From: Planctomycetota bacterium | GTDB taxonomy: Bacteria; Planctomycetota; UBA1135; UBA2386 | Direction: 5' to 3' | Assembly (NCBI GenBank): GCA_016794035.1 | Contig: JAEUHS010000033.1 | Location: forward strand, 1 to 64,000 | Length of the DNA stretch: 64,000 bases | Part shown: positions 49,453-57,303 of the stretch, piece by piece | How positions within the stretch are numbered: the first letter of the stretch is position 1 | Layout: the number at the start of each line of letters is the position of its first letter | Program-made: the position numbers and the translations under genes | The notes under the pieces: generated by a model | Told to the model about the DNA's origin: nothing | What the model saw: only the letters and a program-made list of their open reading frames with translations | Database searches by the model: none

Positions 49453-51471
49453 TCAGCGCGGCAGCGACGCCTGCAGCTGCCGCAGCAGCGCCGCGGCCTC
49501 CCGATTGCCCGGCTCGAGGCGCAGCGCCTCCTGCAGCAGGCGCATCGCGACCGGCCGATCGGCCGGCGTGTCGTAGACCTGCGCCAGCCGCACCCGCAGC
49601 GCCGCGTCGCGCGGCCGCGCCGCCACCAGGTCCTCGAACATCGGCCGGATCTCGGCCGCGCGGCCGATGCGTTCCAGCATCTCGGCGCGCAGGAAGAACG
49701 TGCTGGTGTGCTTCGGGTCGAACTCGATCGCGCGGCGGAACGCGGCCTCGGCCTCGGCGAAGCGACCGGTCTGGCGCAGCACCAGCCCCAGCGAGTTCCA
49801 GAACGAACCCTTGCGCGGCCTCGTCGCCAGCGCGCGGCGCAGCAGGTCCTCGGCCTCGCGCACGCGCGGGTCGCCCGCCTTGCCACCCTCGGCGAGGTGG
49901 GCGCCGATCAGCACCGTGCCCAGCGAGCCGGCGACGAAGGCGTCGTCCGGGGCGATCGCCAGCGCCTTGCGCAGCAGGTCGATGCCTTCCGCGTGCCGGC
50001 CACGGCGCTGCAGCGACACCGCGTAGTAGGCGACGCCGGTACCGCCCGGTCCCTCGCACTCCATCGCCGTGCGCAGCAGCGGGTCGGCTGCCTCGAAGCG
50101 ACCCTGATCGCTGAGCATCGCGCCGTGCGTGCTGAAGATCTGCGCGGCGAGCGGCGTGCGCAGGGTCGGATCCAGCTTCGCGTACGCATCCGCCCAGAAG
50201 CCGTACTCGGTGGCGTAGACCTGCACCCGTTGCCGGGTCACGGCGACGAGCACGGCGAGCACGACACCGGCCGCGACGACGCCGAGCCAGCGGTGCGCGG
50301 CCGCCGCCGCGGTCGACAGCAGCCGGTCCGCGCCGAGCACGACCGCCACCAGCACGAACAGCATCGGCAGGTAGGCGCGCCGTTCGGCGACGATCTCGGT
50401 GACGATCGGCATCACCGTCGACGTCGGCGCCAGCAGCAGGAAGAACAGCGCGCCGAGCCACCCCCACCACGGCCGCCGCCGCCAGCAGACGAGCGTGACG
50501 CCGAGCACCACGAGCACCGCGGCGCCGGGCAGCAGCGCGTCGCCGAAGTCGCGCACGACGCCGCCGCCGTAGGCGCCGCGCAGCGGGTAGGGCACGAGGG
50601 CGTGCCACAGGTAGCCGAGCACCACGCCCGACTGCGTCAGCAGCCACTGCCACGCGGTGACCTTCTCGTTGGTGTCGTAGCCGACCGTCGCGTTGCTCGG
50701 GCCGAGCCACAGGCAGCCGCCGAGCACGAGCCAGGTGGCCGCGAGCGCGGCGTGGTAGCCGACCCGCGCGCGCAGCGCGCGCCAGTCCGGCAGCAGGAAC
50801 GCCCGCTCGAACAGCACCAGCAGCACCGGCGCCGCGACCATGTCCTCCTTGCTGGCCATGCCGAGCGCCGTCGCGGCGACGGCGAGCGCGCGCCAGCGCA
50901 CGGCCGCCGGCGACGCATGGGCGCGCACCGTCGCGTAGAGCGCGAGCAGCAGGCAGCCGCTGAACAGCAACGTCGACCGCTGCGTCGCGTAGGCGACCGC
51001 GTCGACGCCCAGCGGATGCGCGACCCAGAGCGCGCCGACGATCGCCGCCAGCCAGGTCGCGCGCGCACCGTCGAACCGGCCGGCGAGGTTGGGCGCCTGC
51101 AGCGTGCGTCGCAGCGCCGCGAACAGCAGCAGCGCGTTGCCGAGGTGCAGCAGCAGGTTGGTCAGGTGCGGACCGAACGGCCCCTGGCCGAACAACGCGA
51201 AGTCGACCACCAGCGTCAGGCACGCCAGCGGCCGGTTCGCCAGCGGCTGGTGCAGCGGGCCGAACGCCGCGTGCCACCAGTCGCCGGCCAGCAGCGGCAC
51301 GTTCTCCTCGATCGCGCCGAGGTCGTCGAACACGAACTCGTTGTGCCAGGTGCCCTGGTAGGCGATCAGCCCGACGCCGGCGACCAGCACGAACGGCCAC
51401 ACCGCTCGGCGCGAGCCGCCCGGCGGCGCGGCGGCGGGCGCGGCGGTGGGCGCGACGGAGCGGCGGGACAT
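49453..51471 (-). CDS. TMTC-like membrane protein with TPR repeats
   Basis: A 672-residue protein. Residues 1-400 carry about nine to eleven membrane helices with the family features YQGTWHNEFVFDDLGAIEEN near the start (the luminal/periplasmic D-D motif), NRPLACLTLVVDFALFG and HPLGVDAVAYATQRSTLL. This is the pattern of TMTC/DUF1736 integral membrane proteins, related to O-mannosyltransferases that use polyprenyl-phosphate sugars. Residues 430-672 are five TPR repeats (GTGVAYYAVSLQRRGRHAEGIDLLRKAL, SFWNSLGLVLRQTGRFAEAEAAFRRAIEF). Enzymatic activity is inferred only; the protein may O-glycosylate exported proteins. Confidence 0.85.
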   Translation of the reverse strand: MSRRSVAPTAAPAAAPPGGSRRAVWPFVLVAGVGLIAYQGTWHNEFVFDDLGAIEENVPLLAGDWWHAAFGPLHQPLANRPLACLTLVVDFALFGQGPFGPHLTNLLLHLGNALLLFAALRRTLQAPNLAGRFDGARATWLAAIVGALWVAHPLGVDAVAYATQRSTLLFSGCLLLALYATVRAHASPAAVRWRALAVAATALGMASKEDMVAAPVLLVLFERAFLLPDWRALRARVGYHAALAATWLVLGGCLWLGPSNATVGYDTNEKVTAWQWLLTQSGVVLGYLWHALVPYPLRGAYGGGVVRDFGDALLPGAAVLVVLGVTLVCWRRRPWWGWLGALFFLLLAPTSTVMPIVTEIVAERRAYLPMLFVLVAVVLGADRLLSTAAAAAHRWLGVVAAGVVLAVLVAVTRQRVQVYATEYGFWADAYAKLDPTLRTPLAAQIFSTHGAMLSDQGRFEAADPLLRTAMECEGPGGTGVAYYAVSLQRRGRHAEGIDLLRKALAIAPDDAFVAGSLGTVLIGAHLAEGGKAGDPRVREAEDLLRRALATRPRKGSFWNSLGLVLRQTGRFAEAEAAFRRAIEFDPKHTSTFFLRAEMLERIGRAAEIRPMFEDLVAARPRDAALRVRLAQVYDTPADRPVAMRLLQEALRLEPGNREAAALLRQLQASLPR

Positions 51472-51585
51472 CGCGGCCACGATCGCGGATCCGCGTGCCG
51501 CAGGCAACCGCGGGTCGCGGACCGGTGGCGGCCGTTCCGAAGCCGGCGCTGGCCAGCGCCGCTTGCCGCCGTATGGTTCGGCCCC

Positions 51586-52623
51586 GTGGCGGCGCGACGT
51601 CGGCGACGAAAGACCCCATGGTGGGCGGACCTCCCCACCGAGGAGCTGCTCGACGTGCGCCTGTGCGACCTCGGGCTGTCGATCGAGGGCACCGCGCTGA
51701 AGCGCCGCATCGACCGGCTGCACGCCGAACTGCGCCGCGCGGGCCTGGTGTTCCGGCCCTACGTCTACCTGTCGAACGACTGGTTCACGCCCGAGGGCTC
51801 GACCGGCTTCGCGGTGCCGTTCTACCTCGCGCACCGGCGGCTGGTGCAGCTCGAGCACGCGCAGATGTTCGAGGCCGAGGGCAGCACGCACGAGTGGTGC
51901 ATGAAGCTGCTGCGGCACGAGGCCGCGCACGCGATGGACAACGCCTACCACCTGCACCGCCGCGCCGACTGGCGGCGCACGTTCGGCAACTACAGCGCGC
52001 CGTACCGCAGCGCCTACCAGGTGCGGCCGACCAGCAAGCACTACGTGCAGCACCTCGGCGCCTGGTACGCGCAGAGCCATCCCGCCGAGGACTACGCCGA
52101 GAGCTTCGCCGTCTGGCTGGCGCCGAACTCGCGCTGGCAGAAGGTCTACGAGGGCTGGCCGGCGCGGAAGAAGCTGCAGCAGCTCGACAAGATGCTGCGC
52201 GACATCGGCGACCTGCCGCCGCCCGTGCGCACCCGCGACCGCGCCGAGTCGCTGCCGCAGCTGCGCACGACGCTGCGCGAGCACTACCGGAACAAGCAGG
52301 CGTCCTACGGCACCCAGCAGCCGTGGCGGCACGACCGCGAGCTGCGCATGGTGTTCGACGAGCCGGCGACGACCACGCGGCGGGAGCGCGCGGCGACGTT
52401 CCTGAGGAACGAACGCGTGGAACTGCGCACCAAGGTCTCCGCGCTGACCGGGCAGTACCGCTACGTCGTCGACCAGGCGATCGACGCGATGACCGTGCGC
52501 TGCCGCGAACTCGACCTGCGACTGTCGCGGCCGCGCGACCAGTCGCGGCTCGGCGCCGCCGTGCTGACGACGATGGTGACGCTCGCGCTGTCCCGAGGCC
52601 ACAAACCGAGGTTCCGCCGATGA
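51586..52623 (+). CDS. Putative zinc metallopeptidase (HEXXH, peptidase Mx-like)
   Basis: A 345-residue soluble protein. The active-site helix is RHEAAHAMDNAYHLH (HEAAH, zinc ligands His and His, catalytic Glu). A further DYAESFAVWLAP segment about 60 residues later provides the likely third ligand (Glu), as in the uncharacterised zinc-binding metallopeptidase family Mx. A Lys/Arg-rich tail (350-like) follows and may bind nucleic acid or acidic polymer. GTG 51586 has TATGGT eight bases upstream and no Shine-Dalgarno sequence. TGA overlaps the ATG of the ATP-grasp gene (ATGA), so the two act in one pathway. Confidence 0.82.
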   Translation: MAARRRRRKTPWWADLPTEELLDVRLCDLGLSIEGTALKRRIDRLHAELRRAGLVFRPYVYLSNDWFTPEGSTGFAVPFYLAHRRLVQLEHAQMFEAEGSTHEWCMKLLRHEAAHAMDNAYHLHRRADWRRTFGNYSAPYRSAYQVRPTSKHYVQHLGAWYAQSHPAEDYAESFAVWLAPNSRWQKVYEGWPARKKLQQLDKMLRDIGDLPPPVRTRDRAESLPQLRTTLREHYRNKQASYGTQQPWRHDRELRMVFDEPATTTRRERAATFLRNERVELRTKVSALTGQYRYVVDQAIDAMTVRCRELDLRLSRPRDQSRLGAAVLTTMVTLALSRGHKPRFRR

Positions 52624-53651
52624 GGAAGCTGCGCGTGCTGGTCGCGATGCACGACGTGCTGGTGCCGCCCGACGACGCCGAGAAGCTGAAGCCGGAGGAG
52701 ACCTGGACCTACCAGATGGAACTGGAGGTCGTGAAGACCCTGCGCGCGCTCGGTCACGACGTGCGCGTGCTCGGCGTCGGCGACGAGCTGCGACCGGTGC
52801 GCGACGCGGTCGCGGAGTGGAAGCCGCACATCGTGTTCAACATCCTCAGCGACTTCCACGGCGTCGTCACCTACGAGGCGCACTTCGTCAGCTACCTCGA
52901 GCTGCTGAAGCAGCCCTACACCGGCTGCAATCCGCGCGGCATCGTGTTCGCCGGCGACAAGGCGATGAGCAAGCAGATCCTGGCGTGGCATCGCATCCCG
53001 TGCCCGGCGTTCGCGGTGTTCCCGCTGCGCTCGAAGCGGGCGAGGCTGCCGCGCCGCATGCAGTTCCCGGTGATCGTCAAGTCGGCGATCCAGCACGGCA
53101 GCGCCGGCATCTCGCAGGCCTCGGTCGTGCACGACGACCAGGAGCTGCAGGAACGCGTCGGGTTCCTGCACCGCACGCTGCAGACCAACGTGGTCGCCGA
53201 GCAGTTCCTGCACGGCCGCGAGCTGACCGTCAGCATCCTCGGCAACGACCGGCTCGAGGTGATGCCGATCTGGGAGCTGTGGTTCGACAAGCTGCCGGAG
53301 CGCAGCGAGGCGATCGCGACCTCGCGCGTCAAATGGGACGTGCGCTACCAGAAGCGCATCGGCCTGCAGACCGGCCGCGCGCGCGACCTCGGCGAGGACC
53401 TCGAGGAGCGGATCATCCGCATCTGCAAGCGCACCTACCGCGCGCTCGACCTGTCCGGCTACGCCCGCATCGACCTGCGGCTCGACACCGAGGGGCGGCC
53501 CTACGTGATCGAGGCGAACGTCAACAGCGACCTGTCGCCCGGCGAGGACTTCCCGGAATCGGCGCAGGCCGCGGGCCTCGACTACGGCCAGCTGCTGCAG
53601 CGCATCCTCAACATCGGCATCAACTACAAGCCGGCGTGGATGATCGAGTAG
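52620..53651 (+). CDS. ATP-grasp ligase, D-alanine-D-alanine ligase-like
   Basis: A 343-residue ATP-grasp protein. The N-terminal domain is Rossmann-like (LVAMHDVLVPPDD, 'FNILSDFHGVVTYEAHFVSYLELLKQPYTGCNPRGI'). The fold matches D-Ala-D-Ala ligase: PVIVKSAIQHGSAGIS as the phosphate loop, VAEQFLHGRELTVSIL, and ALDLSGYARIDLRLDTEGRPYVIEANVNSDLSPGEDFP as the catalytic end with metal-binding Asp/Glu/Asn. The highly conserved ESS-LR features of true Ddl are not obvious, so it more likely ligates peptides or amino acids to another acceptor. It is translationally coupled to the metallopeptidase. Confidence 0.85.
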   Translation: MRKLRVLVAMHDVLVPPDDAEKLKPEETWTYQMELEVVKTLRALGHDVRVLGVGDELRPVRDAVAEWKPHIVFNILSDFHGVVTYEAHFVSYLELLKQPYTGCNPRGIVFAGDKAMSKQILAWHRIPCPAFAVFPLRSKRARLPRRMQFPVIVKSAIQHGSAGISQASVVHDDQELQERVGFLHRTLQTNVVAEQFLHGRELTVSILGNDRLEVMPIWELWFDKLPERSEAIATSRVKWDVRYQKRIGLQTGRARDLGEDLEERIIRICKRTYRALDLSGYARIDLRLDTEGRPYVIEANVNSDLSPGEDFPESAQAAGLDYGQLLQRILNIGINYKPAWMIE

Positions 53652-53658
53652 CGCTGCC

Positions 53659-54048
53659 TCACGCCGGCAGGCACTCGATGCCGTAGTCCTCGAGGCGCGC
53701 GTCCGCCGTCAGCAACGGCAGGCCTTCCACCGCCGCCTGGGCGACCAACAAACGGTCGAACGGATCGCGATGGATGGGCGGCAGCAGGGCTACGTGCGCG
53801 GCGTGGGCATGCTGCACCGGCAGGCCAACGAGACTCTGTTCGCGCAGGATGCGGGTCACGAATTGCTGCAGCGGCTCGTCGATACGCAGCTTGCCGAGCG
53901 GCAGCTTGATGGCCAGTTCCCACGTCGAGGCGGCGCTCCAGATCAGTTCGTGCCGTGCGTTGGCCAGGAGCTGCCGCGTTGCTGGCAGGAGCCGCGCCGA
54001 ATCGTGCAGCCACCAGAGCATGACGTGGGTGTCGAGCAACACTCTCAA
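53659..54048 (-). CDS. vapC: VapC-type PIN-domain toxin ribonuclease
   Basis: A 129-residue PIN-domain protein. It starts MRVLLDTHVMLWWL and carries the four acidic residues of the active site: Asp6, Glu44 (STWELAIK), Asp98 (RDPFDRLL) and Asp116. VapC toxins cleave specific RNAs (tRNA or rRNA) when the antitoxin is lost. TTG 54048 is the start, because its TTGA overlaps the stop of the antitoxin gene and the next in-frame alternatives would remove Asp6. It is the second gene of the operon, and the order antitoxin-toxin is standard. Confidence 0.95.
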   Translation of the reverse strand: MRVLLDTHVMLWWLHDSARLLPATRQLLANARHELIWSAASTWELAIKLPLGKLRIDEPLQQFVTRILREQSLVGLPVQHAHAAHVALLPPIHRDPFDRLLVAQAAVEGLPLLTADARLEDYGIECLPA

Positions 54049-54290
54049 GGCCGTTCCTCACCACCCTCGAATGCATCCAACAGCTCGTGCGGCAGCGGCG
54101 CGTCGAAGTCCGGCGCAACCCACAGTCGGCCGGTCTCGGTGTCCGGCTGGCGCGCGCGGGCCACCTGGATCGGCACAATGCGCGCGATCGGCTCACCGGC
54201 CCGCGCGATGATCACTTCTTCCCCTGCCTGCACCCTGGCGAGAATGCGCGAGAAGTGGGTCTTGGCCTCGTGAACGTTGAAGGAGTCCAT
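54045..54290 (-). CDS. vapB: VapB/Phd-type antitoxin
   Basis: An 81-residue protein with the Phd/YefM signature at its N-terminus (FNVHEAKTHFSRILARVQAGEEVIIARAGEPIARIVP), a DNA-binding fold that blocks the partner toxin and represses the operon. The C-terminal part, rich in Asp, Pro and Glu, should wrap the toxin. ATG 54290 follows a short promoter with twin operator half-sites. No Shine-Dalgarno sequence is needed if the transcript is leaderless, as the promoter position suggests. Confidence 0.93.
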   Translation of the reverse strand: MDSFNVHEAKTHFSRILARVQAGEEVIIARAGEPIARIVPIQVARARQPDTETGRLWVAPDFDAPLPHELLDAFEGGEERP

Positions 54291-54296
54291 GAGGAC

Positions 54297-54325
54297 AGTA
54301 TCGACTAAGTCGTGGACTAAGTCAA
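54297..54325 (-). promoter_or_regulatory. vapBC promoter with paired operator repeats
   Basis: On the minus strand -35 TTGACT (54320-54325) and -10 GATACT (54297-54302) are 17 bases apart. Two copies of GACTTAGTC, each nearly palindromic, fill the promoter at 54315-54323 and 54303-54311, separated by three bases. They are well placed for autorepression by the antitoxin. The -10 lies six bases from ATG, implying a leaderless transcript. Confidence 0.75.
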
Positions 54326-54343
54326 CATCGTCGATGGCGGCCG

Positions 54344-55555
54344 CTAGCCCGGCTCTCCGCTTCCCCGCTGTGGCCCCCAAGGGGTCGTGCGATGCCGTTC
54401 GACGCCGTGCCGCACCGCGTCCTCGCCATGGCGGTCGCGGATGCGGTCCATCGCCGCCAGCAGCTGATCGCGCTTCTTCGGCGGCGCAGAGAACAGTGCG
54501 CCCTGCACCGGCGCGTCGATGCCCACCAGCCCGGCCGCCGTCACGCCGAGCAGCCGCACCCCGGGCCGGCCGGGCCAGCACGACGCCAGCAGCTCGCAGG
54601 CGACGCGGTGCAGCTCGAGGTCGTCGGCGGTCGGCGGCACCTTGCGCTGGCGCGACAGGGTCGTGAAGTCCGGATGGCGCAGCTTGAGCCGCACGACGGT
54701 GCCACGCACGCCCTCGCGCCGCAGCCGCCGGCCGACCATCTGGCTGAGCTGCAGCAGGGTGTCGCGCACCTCGCCGGCATCGACCAGGTCGGCGGCGAAC
54801 GTCATCTCGTGGCCGATCGAGCGCGCCTCGCGCGACGGTTCGACCGCGCGCGGATCGAGGCCGTTGCCGAGCACGTAGAGGTGCGGCCCGAGGCTGTCGC
54901 CGAACGCCTGCCGCAGCTCGCGTTCGCTGCGGCGCTGCACGTCGCCGATCGTGCGCAGACCGGCGCGTTCGAGCTGCTGCTGGGTGACCGCGCCGACGCC
55001 CCACAGGCGCGACACCGGCAGCGGCCGCAGGAACGCGCGCTCCTCGCCGGGCGGCACCACGACCAGCGCGTCGGGCTTCCTCAGATCGCTGGCGACCTTG
55101 GCGACGTACTTCGACGTCGCGACGCCGACGCTGACGCACAGCTGCGTGGCGCGCCGCACCTCGTCCTTGATCGCGCGCGCGATCGTCGGCCCGTCGCCGA
55201 ACAGCCGCCGGCTGCCGGTCACGTCGAGGAACGCCTCGTCGAGCGACAGCGGCTCGACCAGGTCGGTGAACCGGTCGAACACCGCGCGGACCTGCGCCGA
55301 GGCCTCGGCATAGACCTCCATGCGCGGGGTCACGAAGATGCCGTGCGGACACAGCTGCTTCGCGCGCACGCCGGGCATCGCCGAGTGCACGCCGAACTCG
55401 CGCGCCTCGTAGCTCGCGGTGCTGACGACCTGGCGCGGCCCGTCGCCGCCGACGATCACCGGCTTGCCGCGCAGCTCCGGCCGATCCCGCTGTTCGATGG
55501 CCGCGTAGAACGCGTCCATGTCGGCGTGCAGGATCGTGCGCGGCTCGGCAGACAC
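54344..55555 (-). CDS. dinB: DNA polymerase IV (Y family)
   Basis: A 403-residue translesion polymerase. Palm motifs are ILHADMDAFYAAIEQ near residue 8, YEAREFGVHSAMPGVRAKQLCP, and SLDEAFLDVTGS near 104 with the catalytic Asp-Glu pair. SVGVATSKYVAKVASDLRKPDAL and the helix-hairpin-helix thumb (LWGVGAVTQQQLERAGLRTIGD) follow, then the little-finger domain. The C-terminus lacks a clear beta-clamp-binding QLxLF motif; QGALFSAP near residue 350 is the best candidate. It copies past damaged bases during stress. It is encoded next to the vapBC operon but is a separate unit. Confidence 0.96.
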   Translation of the reverse strand: MSAEPRTILHADMDAFYAAIEQRDRPELRGKPVIVGGDGPRQVVSTASYEAREFGVHSAMPGVRAKQLCPHGIFVTPRMEVYAEASAQVRAVFDRFTDLVEPLSLDEAFLDVTGSRRLFGDGPTIARAIKDEVRRATQLCVSVGVATSKYVAKVASDLRKPDALVVVPPGEERAFLRPLPVSRLWGVGAVTQQQLERAGLRTIGDVQRRSERELRQAFGDSLGPHLYVLGNGLDPRAVEPSREARSIGHEMTFAADLVDAGEVRDTLLQLSQMVGRRLRREGVRGTVVRLKLRHPDFTTLSRQRKVPPTADDLELHRVACELLASCWPGRPGVRLLGVTAAGLVGIDAPVQGALFSAPPKKRDQLLAAMDRIRDRHGEDAVRHGVERHRTTPWGPQRGSGEPG

Positions 55556-55585
55556 GCCGCCAAGGCTACGCCGCGGCGCCGGCCG

Positions 55586-56038
55586 CTAAAACCAGTCCGG
55601 CACCATCTCGGGATCGAGCCCCATCGCCTGCAGGATCAGGCCCTGCACGTATTCGGGATCGATCGAGAACTCCTTCAGCGTCTCGTAGCACGAGCCGGCC
55701 TTCACCGACAGCAGCGCCAGCGCCATGTGCTCGGGCTCGACGGTCTTGCTGCCGAGCTGCTTCGCCGCGTCCTTGCTGCGTTCGAACACCGTGTGCACGT
55801 GGCGGTTGAACGGCCCGTTCGGCACCACCGGCTCGCGCGGCAGGCTCTTGACGTAGCCCGAGAACATGTCCGGGTCGACGTTGAGGTCCTGGAAGATGTG
55901 GTGCAGGCAGACGCTGCGGTCGACGCAGAGCCCGTAGATCAGGTGACCGGTGGCGACCGATTCGTCGCCGAGCTGCGTGGCCAGTTCTTCGGCCTTCCTG
56001 ACGGCCTGGACGGTCTTTGCGGCGAAGTCCTCGAACAT
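55586..56038 (-). CDS. Stand-alone Clp N-terminal domain protein
   Basis: A 150-residue protein made of two Clp-N repeats as found at the start of ClpA/ClpC: AAKTVQAVRKAEELATQLGDESVATGHLIYGLC and FERSKDAAKQLGSKTVEPEHMALALLSV. There is no ATPase part. In ClpC these domains bind adaptor proteins and phosphoarginine, so the free domain may act as an adaptor or decoy for a Clp protease. The C-terminal segment (YVQGLILQAMGLDPEMVPDWF) is unusual. A single gene, it starts 68 bases downstream of the thioesterase gene on the same strand. Confidence 0.88.
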   Translation of the reverse strand: MFEDFAAKTVQAVRKAEELATQLGDESVATGHLIYGLCVDRSVCLHHIFQDLNVDPDMFSGYVKSLPREPVVPNGPFNRHVHTVFERSKDAAKQLGSKTVEPEHMALALLSVKAGSCYETLKEFSIDPEYVQGLILQAMGLDPEMVPDWF

Positions 56039-56106
56039 GGGGCGGAGCACTCTAGCGACCGGGTGGGATGGACGCCACCGGCGGCCCGGTTCCGATCCCC
56101 CGACGG

Positions 56107-56595
56107 TCAGGAACGCTCGGCCAGCCGCCGGGCGCGGCGTTCCTTGGCAGCCTCGAACCGGCGCGTCTCGTCGACGGTCTGCGGCAGCACCGGGGGCACC
56201 GGGCGCGGCGCCTTGGTCTTCGGGTCCAGCGACACGAACGTCAGGTACGCCGACACGACGTGGCGCCGGTCGCCGGTGGCGCGGTCCTCCTGCCAGACCT
56301 TGACGCCGACTTCCATCGACGTGCGGCCGGCGAAGTTCACGGCCGCGAGCAGCACGACCACGCTGCCGACCGGCACCGGGTTGTGGAAGTCGATGCGGTC
56401 GACGCTGGCGGTGACCACCGGCGTGCGTGCGTGGCGCCCGGCCGCGACGGCGGCGCAGATGTCGATCCAGTGCATGACGCGGCCACCCATGACGTTGCCC
56501 AGCGGGTTGGCGTCGTTGGGGAACACGATCTCCGTCATCTCGACCTTGCTGTCGGCGACGGGACGGGGCGGAAGCGGCGACGGCTGGGAGGTCAT
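56107..56595 (-). CDS. Acyl-CoA thioesterase (hotdog fold, YciA/ACOT-like)
   Basis: A 162-residue hotdog-fold protein. FPNDANPLGNVMGGRVMHWIDICAAVAAGRHA is the family signature (the G-N-x-x-G-G-x-x-[LM]-x-W/D-I-D-x-x-x-[AG] pattern with the catalytic Asp), followed by VDRIDFHNPVPVGSVV. Such hexameric enzymes hydrolyse acyl-CoA to free acid and CoA in the cytoplasm. The last 30 residues are basic and proline-rich. It is likely monocistronic or in a unit with the downstream Clp-N gene. Confidence 0.93.
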   Translation of the reverse strand: MTSQPSPLPPRPVADSKVEMTEIVFPNDANPLGNVMGGRVMHWIDICAAVAAGRHARTPVVTASVDRIDFHNPVPVGSVVVLLAAVNFAGRTSMEVGVKVWQEDRATGDRRHVVSAYLTFVSLDPKTKAPRPVPPVLPQTVDETRRFEAAKERRARRLAERS

Positions 56596-56825
56596 CGGGC
56601 GGCGACTCTAGCCCGGACCATGCACGAGGGGACGAGTGAAAGCCTGCGATCCCGCCTGGTGACCGGCGCGCGGCAGGTCCTCCCGGAAGCGGGCAACGCC
56701 GGCCGCGGGCGGAGGCGCGGGTCTGGCCGCCGAATGCCCGGGAATCGGCCGGGCCAGCGCGCTCCGCACTCCCGCCGAGTGCGCTTTCGCTGCGGCCGTG
56801 CGAAGATGGCCTCGGAGGTCCGATC

Positions 56826-57293
56826 ATGCGCACCACCGTTCCCGCCCTGACGCTGCTCGCGCTGACCGCGTGCACCACCTACGACTTCTCGCAGGCGCGC
56901 CTGCCCGACGGCTCGCTGGACCAGAAGAAGCTGATCGCCGACCTCGAGGCGTCCGGCAAGCGCGCGCTCGACGAAGGCACCTGGATCCCGCTGCTCTACC
57001 TGGACCTGCTGACGTTCGAGAAGAGCGACCGCGAGCTGCCGGAGGGCTACACGCTGACGCACGTGAAGTCGTTCGGGCCGCTGTTCTTCGCCGGCAGCGC
57101 CGACGAGAAGATCCTCGCCAAGGACGGCACCAGCATCGAGGCGCGCGACCGCGAATGGGCCGGCTGGGGCGTGCTCTACAACGACCGCGACTCGTACGTC
57201 GGCACCGGCTACGGCACGCGCCACGAGAAGCGCGAGCGCTTCCTGCTGCTGTTCGGCGAAGACGAACTGACCTACGCCGGCGATCGCAAGTAG
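56826..57293 (+). CDS. Lipoprotein of unknown function
   Basis: A 155-residue protein with a lipoprotein signal peptide (MRTTVPALTLLALTAC; lipobox LTAC). The mature part contains helices and strands (KLIADLEASGKRALDEGTWIPLLYLDLLTFEKS, later EWAGWGVLYNDRDSYVGTGYGTRHEKRERFLLLFGEDEL). No known domain is recognised. A strong GGAGG lies about seven bases before ATG 56826. The gene is followed after ten bases by a convergent lipoprotein gene. Confidence 0.85.
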   Translation: MRTTVPALTLLALTACTTYDFSQARLPDGSLDQKKLIADLEASGKRALDEGTWIPLLYLDLLTFEKSDRELPEGYTLTHVKSFGPLFFAGSADEKILAKDGTSIEARDREWAGWGVLYNDRDSYVGTGYGTRHEKRERFLLLFGEDELTYAGDRK

Positions 57294-57303
57294 TCGGCGC
57301 GGC

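Noticed and set aside
46793-51619. A 1608-codon minus-strand frame across the kelch-like and TMTC-like genes
   Set aside because: The true proteins with signal peptide, repeats and TPR units lie in other frames of the same strand; this frame is Arg-rich shadow.
54297-54325. The paired GACTTAGTC repeats as a transposon footprint or attachment site
   Set aside because: They sit exactly inside a promoter next to a toxin-antitoxin gene, and no matching copies or inverted ends are seen nearby; operator function explains them.
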